Assembly: GCA_027052755.1 (NCBI GenBank)
Contig: JALUEN010000151.1
Location: forward strand, 2,442-10,913
Reading direction: 5' to 3'
From: a bacterium
Lineage (GTDB): Bacteria; DRYD01; JALUEN01
Length of the DNA stretch: 8,472 nt
Shown here: positions 1-7,500 of the stretch, one piece after another
Layout: each line of letters starts with the position of its first letter
Position numbering within the stretch: the first letter of the stretch is position 1
The notes under the pieces: generated by a model
What the model saw: the letters and a program-made list of their open reading frames with translations, nothing else
Databases searched by the model: none
Told to the model about the DNA's origin: nothing
Position numbers and translations under genes: made by a program

Positions 1-1014
1 AAACTCACCTTTAACGACGATCCCAGCGTTAGGGGAGTTGAAGTCCGCTACCACCTTGTGAAATGGTAGATCAGTGTAAGTGATCCCCCTCTTCTCTAGC
101 TCATAAACCGCATAGCTGGCTTCTGGCTCCCTTAAGACCGCGTTCTCTATCTTCCCCTCCACGAGATCTCTGTATATCTTCTCCGGCCTCCCAAATGGGT
201 TCCCGAACTTGAACTGGAAGTCATCAGGTGATAACCCTTCTCTAGTTATTACGTATCTGGTTATCTTAGCTGGAGGCGCTTCCTTAAAAAGCGGGAGATA
301 GATCTCCTCACCTAATATATCTTTAAAACTAGATATCCTCTTCCTTGAGATTAAGTGGAAGTTACCCCATACTAGAACAGCTGGCATATAAACATCCCTT
401 GTGTAAAGCCTAGGCATAACCAGTACTGATGTGAAGCTTAGATCAGCCTTCCCCTGAACTATCCAAGCTAAGTGTTTCTCAGTTTCCTTCCATACCTTTA
501 TCTCATTTATGCTGAACTTCTCCCTGAACTCCTCCTTTCTAAGGAGATCTACTAATAGTGGATAGGTTACCGGCGTGGCTGATTGTATGGTAACCTGGAG
601 CTTCCCTTTCTCCTCTTCTCTCTTTGAAGTTGAGAAGCCTAAGAGTGATAACAGATCTTCCTCCGGCTCCGATACCTGAACGCTACCTAGAGCTCTCTCC
701 TCCTCTTCAGATAAACTTAACTCATCCGAGGACTCTAAACACCCAGGGCTGTACTTGAGAAGCTCCTCCTCTAAACCTAGAGCCGAGTTTAAAGTATGTA
801 AGATCTCACACAGCGATACCCCCGCCACCTTTGAGGCTTGAGCAAAGGTTACCTTTCTAGCTACGGTGTTGTAGAGAATGGGATTTAGTAACCTCTTAAA
901 GTTAGGTGATAACTTAACCAACACGTCCTTTAGAAAGGGGTACTTGTCTAGAGTCTCCTTAACGTTATCGCTACCTAGGATTGGCACCTTTCTCTCTGAT
1001 ACCTCAGACCTCAT
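1..1014 (-). CDS. DUF1858-like domain fused to a type 2 periplasmic-binding-protein fold domain; no signal peptide; partial (C-terminus off window)
   Basis: An open frame of 338 codons starts at ATG 1014 and runs without a stop to position 1. A strong Shine-Dalgarno site (GGGAGGGGA) lies about 6 nt upstream of the ATG. Residues about 15-80 resemble the DUF1858 helical domain: a 'KYPFLKDVLVKLSP' helix, then 'LNPILYNTVARKVTFAQA' and 'VAGVSLCEIL'. The last part also looks helix-turn-helix-like. Residues about 91-138 are an acidic, probably flexible linker. From about residue 139 the sequence looks like the NMT1/SsuA/TauA class of substrate-binding proteins: a first strand 'KLQVTIQSA', 'WIVQGKADLSFTS', 'LREPEASYAVYELEKRG'. 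A usual domain of this class is about 280-300 residues, so roughly 70-100 residues probably lie beyond the edge. There is no signal peptide or lipobox, so I infer a cytoplasmic sensor or enzyme rather than a transporter component. A regulator or a MqnA/THI5-type cytoplasmic enzyme are alternatives. The ligand is unknown. Confidence 0.8.
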   Translation of the reverse strand, partial: MRSEVSERKVPILGSDNVKETLDKYPFLKDVLVKLSPNFKRLLNPILYNTVARKVTFAQASKVAGVSLCEILHTLNSALGLEEELLKYSPGCLESSDELSLSEEEERALGSVQVSEPEEDLLSLLGFSTSKREEEKGKLQVTIQSATPVTYPLLVDLLRKEEFREKFSINEIKVWKETEKHLAWIVQGKADLSFTSVLVMPRLYTRDVYMPAVLVWGNFHLISRKRISSFKDILGEEIYLPLFKEAPPAKITRYVITREGLSPDDFQFKFGNPFGRPEKIYRDLVEGKIENAVLREPEASYAVYELEKRGITYTDLPFHKVVADFNSPNAGIVVKGEF

Positions 1015-1020
1015 GGCTTA

Positions 1021-1029
1021 TCCCCTCCC
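1021..1029 (-). promoter_or_regulatory. Ribosome binding site for the minus-strand DUF1858/binding-protein gene
   Basis: On the minus strand this reads GGGAGGGGA and ends 6 nt before ATG 1014. It supports that ATG as the start. The other upstream ATG (1040-1038) is in a different frame. Confidence 0.75.
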
Positions 1030-1058
1030 GATGTGCTCATATAACTTTCATCAGTTAA

Positions 1059-1088
1059 AAATTCGTTAGGAAACCTAAAGAATCCTTC
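1059..1088 (-). promoter_or_regulatory. Possible SigH-type promoter for the minus-strand gene
   Basis: On the minus strand, GAAGGATTC (1088-1080) is followed after 12 nt by AACGAATTT (1067-1059). This resembles the Bacillus subtilis SigH promoter pattern as I recall it (AGGA followed by A/T bases, then a GAAT core about 14-15 nt downstream). It would start transcription near 1054, giving a leader of about 40 nt before ATG 1014. The pattern is short, and the only further support is that a sigH-like gene lies in the same window. No good sigma-A style -35/-10 pair was seen on this strand. Confidence 0.25.
1066..1078. repeat. Short inverted repeat in the divergent control region
   Basis: TTAGG and CCTAA flank AAA and form a perfect but short palindrome. 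Its left part, TTAGGAA, differs at one base from the half-site TTAGTAA of the larger palindrome at 1124-1145. It could be a weak secondary site for the TetR protein, placed in the presumed promoter of the minus-strand gene. Chance is a serious alternative at this length. Confidence 0.25.
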
Positions 1089-1123
1089 CGAAGAGGAGAT
1101 GAAGTTTCAGTGTAGAAAACAAA

Positions 1124-1145
1124 AGTTAGTAAGTGATTACTAACT
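1124..1145. promoter_or_regulatory. Palindromic operator, probable binding site of the adjacent TetR-family repressor
   Basis: Two perfect 9-bp inverted arms, AGTTAGTAA (1124-1132) and TTACTAACT (1137-1145), flank the centre GTGA. Its size and symmetry are typical of TetR-family operators. It ends 25 nt before the TTG start of the TetR gene, where repressor binding would block transcription of the repressor and the efflux genes behind it. It lies 109 bp or more from the divergent ATG, so it could also affect that promoter. I could not assign a confident -35/-10 pair around it. Confidence 0.75.
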
Positions 1146-1157
1146 AACCTTAGCTTT

Positions 1158-1165
1158 GGAGGTGA
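1158..1165 (+). promoter_or_regulatory. Ribosome binding site that fixes the TTG start of the TetR gene
   Basis: GGAGGTGA matches the 16S anti-Shine-Dalgarno fully and stands 5 nt before TTG 1171. A start at TTG 1156 or GTG 1162 would lie before or inside this site, so 1171 is the better start. Confidence 0.8.
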
Positions 1166-1170
1166 CCTAC

Positions 1171-1785
1171 TTGCCCAGACGGTCTAACACCAGGGAGCGC
1201 ATCCTAGATAAAGCCTTTGAGTTGATAGGTAAGAGGGGCCTCATGGGGTTTAGTATGAGAGATCTTGCTGAGGAGGTGGGAATTACTGAGGCAGCTATCT
1301 ACAGACATTTTAGGTCTAAGGAGGATTTAACGGTAAACGTCATCCACCATAGGTTAAAGCCTTACGTTATGGATATTATTAAGAGGTCTGTGGAGGAAGC
1401 TCTTCAGAGGAGAAGTTTAAATGCTCTTGCTGAGCAGTTCCTAGGCCACATCAAGTTAATTGAGAGCGATTTTCCTAAGCTCAGGAGTTTAATAATGGAA
1501 TCCTATGCTTTAGGGAGAGAGGAGCTGAAGAGGGCATTGTTAGAGGTCTTAAAAGGGATCCACACTGAGGTGGCAGAGTTAGTTAAGAGGTTACAGGAAA
1601 TGAGAATAATCAACTCGGACTTATCCCCAGAAGCTGTAGCTTTTATCCTGATAGCGCTTAAGAACTCGCTCCTGTTCGTTGATCAGCTTAAGTTAGATCT
1701 AGGGGAGTTAGGTGTAGAGGGGTGGTTAGATGACCAAAGGAGGAGAGATATATGGAAGGTTTTAGAGATAGGTTTACTACCTTAG
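1171..1785 (+). CDS. TetR/AcrR-family transcriptional repressor of the efflux operon
   Basis: This 204-residue protein has the usual TetR-family length. Residues about 7-53 form the DNA-binding domain: 'TRERILDKAFELIGKRG', then 'SMRDLAEEVGITEAAIYRHF', which is the recognition helix with the conserved Y-x-H-F, then 'SKEDL'. The rest is an all-helical ligand-binding and dimer domain typical of the family, with no close match I can name. The start is TTG 1171 because a perfect GGAGGTGA site lies 5 nt upstream; the frame stays open to TTG 1156, but that start would precede the ribosome site. A 22-bp palindrome lies just upstream, so autoregulation is likely. It is the first gene of the operon, and its last 34 nt overlap the channel gene. 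By analogy with AcrR and TtgR, I infer that ligand binding releases DNA and turns on efflux. The inducer cannot be read from the sequence. Confidence 0.93.
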   Translation: MPRRSNTRERILDKAFELIGKRGLMGFSMRDLAEEVGITEAAIYRHFRSKEDLTVNVIHHRLKPYVMDIIKRSVEEALQRRSLNALAEQFLGHIKLIESDFPKLRSLIMESYALGREELKRALLEVLKGIHTEVAELVKRLQEMRIINSDLSPEAVAFILIALKNSLLFVDQLKLDLGELGVEGWLDDQRRRDIWKVLEIGLLP

Positions 1786-3170
1786 TTCTCTTATCTTTTG
1801 TGTTTTCCTTTATCCTCTCTGCTATCTCTCAGGCTGGTGTTCTCAGTTTCAATGATGTCCTATCCCTCTCTAAGGATGTTCCTGAGGTGCGTTCCGCTTA
1901 CCACCAGCTTAAGTCATCTGAGTACTCATTAAAAGGATTAAAGAGCTCTTATGGACCAAAGGTGGAGCTATTTTACAATTACATATACTATCAGCCGGAG
2001 ATACTTCTCCAAATGCCGACGCTATCTGGTTTCATTAGCGTCCCTATAGTTTATCCCTATAACTACCAGTGGGGGGTTAGGGTTAGCAAACTGGTATACT
2101 TTAACTCCCTTAACCTGGGATTAAAGGCGAGGGCATCTGAGGTAAGGGCTAAGGAATACACCTACCTCTACAAGCTCAGAGAGGCTAGGCTCAAAGCAGT
2201 TGAAAAGTACTTAGAGGCTTACAGAGCTCGTCAGCTCCTGAAAGTAGCCAAGGAGGCGGAGGGATTAGCTGAAGAGGTTTACAGGGTTACTCAGGAGCTT
2301 TATAAAACCGGTTTAGCATCTAAGTTTGAGCTTCTCACTGCTGAGGCTAATCTCAGGAAGGCTCAGGCTAACTTAGAGGGTGCTAAAGAGATGGGCTCTA
2401 TAGCGGAGAGATCTTTAATCAGCTATTTAGGGCTTGAAGATGGTGAGCTAGAGTTTGATATCTTTGATAAGGCTGACCTAGATCTCCTTATATCAGGAGC
2501 TGAGTTCCTCTTAAGGGATGAACTTCCTGAGGTCCCAATAGATGAGCTTCCTGAGGTTTTGGCCTTAAAGGAATCTAAACGAGGTTTAAACCTTGCTTCT
2601 AAGGCTAAGAGAGAGGAGAACTCCCCTCGCTTGGCTATAGCCTTAGAGGAAACAAATCAGAGAGCGACACTTGTGAGCAAGGACTGGAACTTCAGGGCGG
2701 TTATCTCCCTCTCCTGGCCCCTCTTTGACTCTGGGTCTTCGGAAGCGGAAGCTAGATCTTTAGAGGAGAAGGAAAGAGCGCTTGATAAAACCCTTGAGAG
2801 GTTGAAGTCCTCTATCATCTTCGCTAGGAAGGCTACAACTAGCTCGCTTAAGTCATCGTTGTGGAGTCTCAGAGCTTCCCTTGCTGAGCTGAGAGCAGCT
2901 GAGGAGAGCTATGAGATAGCGCTTATCAGGTATAAGAATGGTTTAAGTAATCAGGTAGAGTTAATTAATGCTCAAACCAGGTTAGCTCAAGCTAGAAGTG
3001 CTGTAGCTTCCCAGAGAGCAGGGCTTATACTGAACATGTATAAATTCCTTCACTTTAGGGGATATGAGGTTAGATCTTGGGAAGATATCTTAAGGCTCTC
3101 TAAGGGGAAGCTTCCGGAGCTTGTAACTGATGAACTACTTCTCAGAAGGGGTGAGGGTGATGAGAAATAG
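1752..3170 (+). CDS. TolC-like outer-membrane efflux channel (OEP family)
   Basis: This 472-residue protein has a clear signal peptide: a charged start (MEGFRDRF), a hydrophobic core at about residues 9-23 and a likely cut after 'ISQA' (residue 28). Two outer-membrane efflux protein repeats follow. The first includes 'LYKTGLASKFELLTAEANL' (about 183-201). The second includes 'RYKNGLSNQVELINAQTRLAQA' in split form at about 393-414, the characteristic family motif. Long alpha-helical stretches and the segment 'VISLSWPLFDSGSS' (about 317-330) fit a TolC barrel-tunnel subunit; family members act as trimers. An AGGAGG site ends 8 nt before ATG 1752. The start lies inside the repressor gene and the end overlaps the adaptor gene by 11 nt, which suggests translational coupling. 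An eight-residue duplication (DELPEV...) lies at about residues 256-271. Its presence implies that the cell has an outer membrane. Confidence 0.93.
   Translation: MEGFRDRFTTLVLLSFVFSFILSAISQAGVLSFNDVLSLSKDVPEVRSAYHQLKSSEYSLKGLKSSYGPKVELFYNYIYYQPEILLQMPTLSGFISVPIVYPYNYQWGVRVSKLVYFNSLNLGLKARASEVRAKEYTYLYKLREARLKAVEKYLEAYRARQLLKVAKEAEGLAEEVYRVTQELYKTGLASKFELLTAEANLRKAQANLEGAKEMGSIAERSLISYLGLEDGELEFDIFDKADLDLLISGAEFLLRDELPEVPIDELPEVLALKESKRGLNLASKAKREENSPRLAIALEETNQRATLVSKDWNFRAVISLSWPLFDSGSSEAEARSLEEKERALDKTLERLKSSIIFARKATTSSLKSSLWSLRASLAELRAAEESYEIALIRYKNGLSNQVELINAQTRLAQARSAVASQRAGLILNMYKFLHFRGYEVRSWEDILRLSKGKLPELVTDELLLRRGEGDEK
2517..2564 (+). repeat. 24-bp imperfect tandem duplication inside the channel gene
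   Basis: Two adjacent 24-nt units encode DELPEVPI and DELPEVLA. The first six codons give the same residues with only synonymous changes (GAA/GAG and GTC/GTT). It lies between the two OEP repeats, where length variation is likely tolerated. Confidence 0.6.
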
Positions 3171-4509
3171 CTCTACTGGATCTACCTGGGACTTAAATAG
3201 AGACTTAGGGATAGCTAGGTTGATATCTTGGATCTTAATCTTAAGCTTGATATTAGGGATCTTGGTTTCCTGTAAATCTAAAAAAACAGAGCTAATTGAG
3301 GAAAGAGAAAGAGCTATACCAGTTAAGGTTATGAGGGCAAGAGAAGGGGAGTTAAAACAAACTGTTGACTTTGACGCAGCTGCTACATATAAAAACGTTG
3401 TCCCGGTAGCATTTAAGGTAGCTGGCAAGGTGAAGAGGGTTTACGTTGAGGAAGGGGATAGAGTTGAGAGGGGAGAGGTATTAGCGGAGCTGGATGACAG
3501 TGATTATCAGAATAAACTGAAGCTAGCGGAGGCAGCTTTGGCCGCTGCTGAGGCGAATTACCAAGCGCTGAAAGCTCTCAGAGCAGTTCAGGTATCCCAG
3601 GCTGAGGCTGACCTTAAGAGGGCTGAGCAAGCGCTGAGAGCTGCTGAGGCTCAGCTACAGTTGGCTAAAGCGAACTTGGATCAGGCGAAGAGAGATCTGC
3701 AGAGGATGCAAACCCTGTACTCTCAAGGAGCTATATCTCTTCAGAATTTTGAAATGGCTAAACTCAGGTTTAAATCTGCTCAGAGCGCTTACAAAGCTGC
3801 GCTCTCCTCCTATAACCAAGTGTATCAGGCTTACCTGGTAGCTAAGCACGCACCTAACAGAGTTAAAGCTACTGATGAACAGTTAAGGGCAGCAGAAGCC
3901 TCTGTTCAGCGAGCTAGAGCCTCCTTGCAGGATGTAAAAAAACTCCTCAGAGATCTAGTCTTGGTAAGTCCCTCTTCAGGAATAGTAGTTGAGAGGAAAG
4001 TTGAGGAGGGAATGGTTGTTGGCCCTGGAGTGCCAGTCTTCTTCATTGGAACCTCCTCTGAGATAGTTATCAGGGGAAAGATCTCTGATAACGATGCCTC
4101 TAAACTTAAAGTGGGCTTGAGAGGTACAGCTCGCTGGAATGACCTCACTTTTCCTGTTGAGATCATAAAGATATACCCTGACCTCAAGGCTATCGGTTTG
4201 AGACAGGTAGAGCTTAAGCCTATCTCCTCAGTCTCCTTAGATCATGGGGATTACCTCAGGGTTAGCCTCCCATATAAGAGCTATAAAGGGATATTGATCA
4301 AGAGGGAGGCCCTGATGCTATCACCTGAGGGTTATTTCCTCTTCGTTGTGGAAAATGGCGTTGCCAAGAGGAGGAAGGTTAAGGTATTAACTCAGAGAGC
4401 TGATAAAGCTGTGGTTCAAGGGATAAAAACAGGGGAACTTGTTGTGATTGAGGGGCAATTTTTCTTAAGCGATGGAGTTAAGGTTAAGGTGAAGGATATA
4501 CTTGATTAA
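3160..4509 (+). CDS. Periplasmic adaptor (membrane fusion protein, HlyD/AcrA family) lipoprotein
   Basis: This 449-residue protein bridges the RND pump and the TolC-like channel. The N-terminus has a hydrophobic segment (about 20-37) ending in the lipobox L-V-S-C, so Cys38 should be lipidated. Residues about 82-113 form the first half of a lipoyl-like domain ('GKVKRVYVEEGDRVERGEVLAELDD' region). Residues about 115-265 are an Ala- and Gln-rich coiled-coil hairpin. The second lipoyl half is at about 268-297 ('SPSSGIVVERKVEEGMVV'), followed by a beta-barrel (about 300-380) and a membrane-proximal domain (about 390-448). The hairpin tip carries R182-x3-L186-x6-S193, the motif known in adaptors that dock onto TolC. 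I chose ATG 3160 because a GGGGTGAGG-type ribosome site lies just upstream; an in-frame ATG at 3130 has only a weak, distant one. It overlaps the channel gene by 11 nt, and the pump gene follows after 19 nt. Confidence 0.92.
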   Translation: MRNSSTGSTWDLNRDLGIARLISWILILSLILGILVSCKSKKTELIEERERAIPVKVMRAREGELKQTVDFDAAATYKNVVPVAFKVAGKVKRVYVEEGDRVERGEVLAELDDSDYQNKLKLAEAALAAAEANYQALKALRAVQVSQAEADLKRAEQALRAAEAQLQLAKANLDQAKRDLQRMQTLYSQGAISLQNFEMAKLRFKSAQSAYKAALSSYNQVYQAYLVAKHAPNRVKATDEQLRAAEASVQRARASLQDVKKLLRDLVLVSPSSGIVVERKVEEGMVVGPGVPVFFIGTSSEIVIRGKISDNDASKLKVGLRGTARWNDLTFPVEIIKIYPDLKAIGLRQVELKPISSVSLDHGDYLRVSLPYKSYKGILIKREALMLSPEGYFLFVVENGVAKRRKVKVLTQRADKAVVQGIKTGELVVIEGQFFLSDGVKVKVKDILD

Positions 4510-4528
4510 AACCTGGGAGTGAGGAGAT

Positions 4529-7500
4529 ATGATAAGGTGGTCGGTCAAGCACTGGGTTACAGTCTTTGTGGGAGTGCTGGCGCTGTTGGCGTTGGGATGG
4601 GTTGCTTTCTCTGGACTGAACGTTAGTCTCCTACCTGACATAGAGATGCCTGTGGTAACCGTTATAACCGTATATCCTGGAGCCTCACCCTATGAGGTAG
4701 AGGAGTACGTTACGAGAAAAATTGAGGACGCTGTTTCATTATGTGATAACATAGATAATATAAAGTCCATAAGTGCTGAGAGCTTATCAGTGGTTACTGT
4801 TGAGTTTCAGTGGGGAACCGATATGGATTACGCTCAATTTGATGTTAAAGAGAAGATAGATAGGATAAGGGAGAAGCTACCAGATGACATAGAGGAGCCT
4901 TACCTAGTGAGGTTATCGGTTTCGTCATTAATGCCGATAGCTTTCATGGCTTTAAGCGGAGATGTTAATGAGGGCTATTTAAGGTGGCTGGCTGATGAGG
5001 TAGCTTCTAAGAAGATCGTTGAGCTACCAGGGGTAGCTAGCGTAAGCGTTGCAGGTGGTCTAAAGAGGGAGATCCACGTTACCCTGCGGGATAAGGATAT
5101 GGCTAAGCTGGGAGTTCCCATCACCTCTGTCATCTCCGCTATAAGGTTCAATAACTTATCCTATCCCGCGGGTAACCTGATATTTGGAGCTAGAAGATAT
5201 AGGGTAAGGACTTACAGTGAGGTAACCTCAATGGAAGATCTGAAGTTAATACCAGTAGGCGCTTATAGCGGGAAGGTTGTGAGACTTAGTGACATATCTG
5301 ATATCTATGAAGGATATAAGGAGAGAACTAGCTATGCTAGGATAAACGATAAGCCTACCGTCTTCCTCTTAGTTTACAGGCAATCTGGAGCTAACATTGT
5401 TAGGACATGTAAGGTTGTTAGGGATAACATACCCGAAGTTGAGAAACTGCTTCCTCCTGGAGTTAGCTTGAGTATGGTTTTCGGATTTGATGAACGGATT
5501 AACGAGATTATTAATAACCTGAAATCCGAGGCTATAGAGGGATCTATACTAGCGATATTGATTATCTTACTATTTCTCGTATCAGTTAGATCTACCCTGG
5601 TTGTAGCTATATCAATCCCCCTCTCTGTTATAGCAACCTTTACTGCTCTCTATTTCATGGGCTTGTCCTTTAACATGGTTACTATTGGTGGTCTAGCATT
5701 GGCCATCGGTAGGATCGTGGATGACTCAATAGTCGTGATAGAAGCTATAACCAGGCACTTTGCTCAGGGAAAATCGCCTGTTCAAGCCGCTATTGACGGA
5801 ACCGAGGAGGTTTGGTCAGCTATCGCTGCTTCTACTTTAACTACTATCGCTGTCTTCGTCCCTATCTTCTTCCTTCCAGGTCTAGCTAGGCAGTTCTTTA
5901 AGGGATTTAGCGTTGTTATGATCGTGGGTTTACTTGCCTCTCTGTTCGTCGCTGCTCTTGTCGTCCCTCCATTAGCTACTTTTACCTTGGGATTAGGGAA
6001 GAAGAGCTTAGAGGAGAGGGAGAACGTAATAACTAAGTCCATAAAATGGCTTCAGGAAGTATACAAAGGGTTTCTCAGGGGAGCTCTTAAGGTTCGGGGT
6101 TTAGTACTTCTGATAGCTTTCGTTATTTTCCTAGCTTCCCTGTACGGCTTGAAGAATATAGGAAAGGACTTCCTACCTAGCACAGATATGCCTATAGTTA
6201 TGCTTTCCCTCTTCACGCCGCCGGGAACCTCACTGGAAACTACTTTCCAGAAAGCACTTGAAGTAGAGAGGGAATTGTATAAGACGATAAAGGAAGAGGG
6301 AGCTAGTTATGAATTCCTTTTCACTATAGCTGGAGCTGAAGGAGAGTCTAGGGGTCTGATGCTGATGTTAGGTGGGATTACGGGAAGCGATGAGTACGCT
6401 AGAGTTGAAGCTAAGCTGATGAAAAAAGATAGGAGAAAGGTTAGAACTATAGTTAGAAAGCTCAGGGAGAGATTAAAAGATTATCCGGATATAACCGTTG
6501 ACTTCACTGATCCATTAAAAGCGATCACGGGACAAGCTAATATTAAACCTGTGGAGGTTGTCCTGAAGGGAAGCGACCTGGACACCCTCTGGAAGATCGC
6601 TAATAATCTGAAGAAGCGCATATCTGAGATACCAGGTGTCTATGATGTTGACCTCTCCTGGAAGAGAGGAGCGCCAGAACTTAGGTTGAAGGTGAACAGG
6701 GAGAGAGCCGCTATATATGGTTTTAGCGCTATGGAGATAGCCTATGCTATCCAAGCGCTCACAGATGGGGTGACTGTAACCAAGTACAAGAAGCGAGGAC
6801 ATGAGTATGATATAAGGGTTAAGTTTAGGAAACCAAGAAGTGAGAGAGAGCTTAATGGGTTTTATTTGGTCTCATCGTTAACTCATAAATCCCTACCTCT
6901 TAGAGCTATAACAGATCTTAAAGTGGATACATCACCCTCAGTAATTGAGAGAGAGGATAGGATGAGGATAATAAGGATAACAGCTAACAAGGATCCAAAA
7001 GTCTCCTTAACTAGTATATTATCTGAAATTAAAAGTATTATAGATGCAGAGGGATTACCTATAGGTTATACCTACGAGTTCAAGGGAGAGGAGAAACAGA
7101 GGAGGGAGACATTCAGCGGGCTTGGTGCTGCCCTCATATTCGGTATTATCCTGATTTACGCTATACTAGCCTCTCAGTTTAACTCCTTAACCCTGCCCAT
7201 CATCCTGATGATGTCTATCCCCTTGGAATTAATTGGAGCCTATCTAGGCTTGGTAACCTTTAACCAGACGTTGAACATGATGTCAATGATGGGTGTGCTA
7301 ATGGTTACCGGTATAGTTGTCAGCAACGCCGTCCTCCTCATTGACTACACGGATCAGCTTAGAGCAAAGGGAATACCTAGGGAGGAGGCTTTACTCCAAG
7401 CTGGTAGCGTTAGGCTTAAACCGATATTAATGACCACATTATCCACGATTTTCTCCATGATTCCGCTTGCGCTGGGACTCAGGGAAGGAGGAGAGCTGTT

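Noticed and set aside
878..1069. Plus-strand open frame of 63 codons at the left
   Set aside because: It lies antisense to the DUF1858/binding-protein gene, has no ribosome site and resembles no known protein; the minus-strand reading has domains and a strong ribosome site.
1094..1143. Sigma-A type -35/-10 promoter for the efflux operon
   Set aside because: TTTCAG (1105-1110) with TAGTAA (1127-1132) has a plausible spacing but a poor match to consensus, so I do not list it as a feature.
3130..3159. Upstream ATG that would extend the adaptor by ten residues
   Set aside because: It has only a weak, distant ribosome site, deepens the overlap with the channel gene and further lengthens an already long region before the lipobox; ATG 3160 has a better site.
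3135..4187. Three minus-strand open frames opposite the adaptor gene
   Set aside because: They are antisense to a clear adaptor coding sequence, have no recognisable domains and look like by-products of its codon usage.
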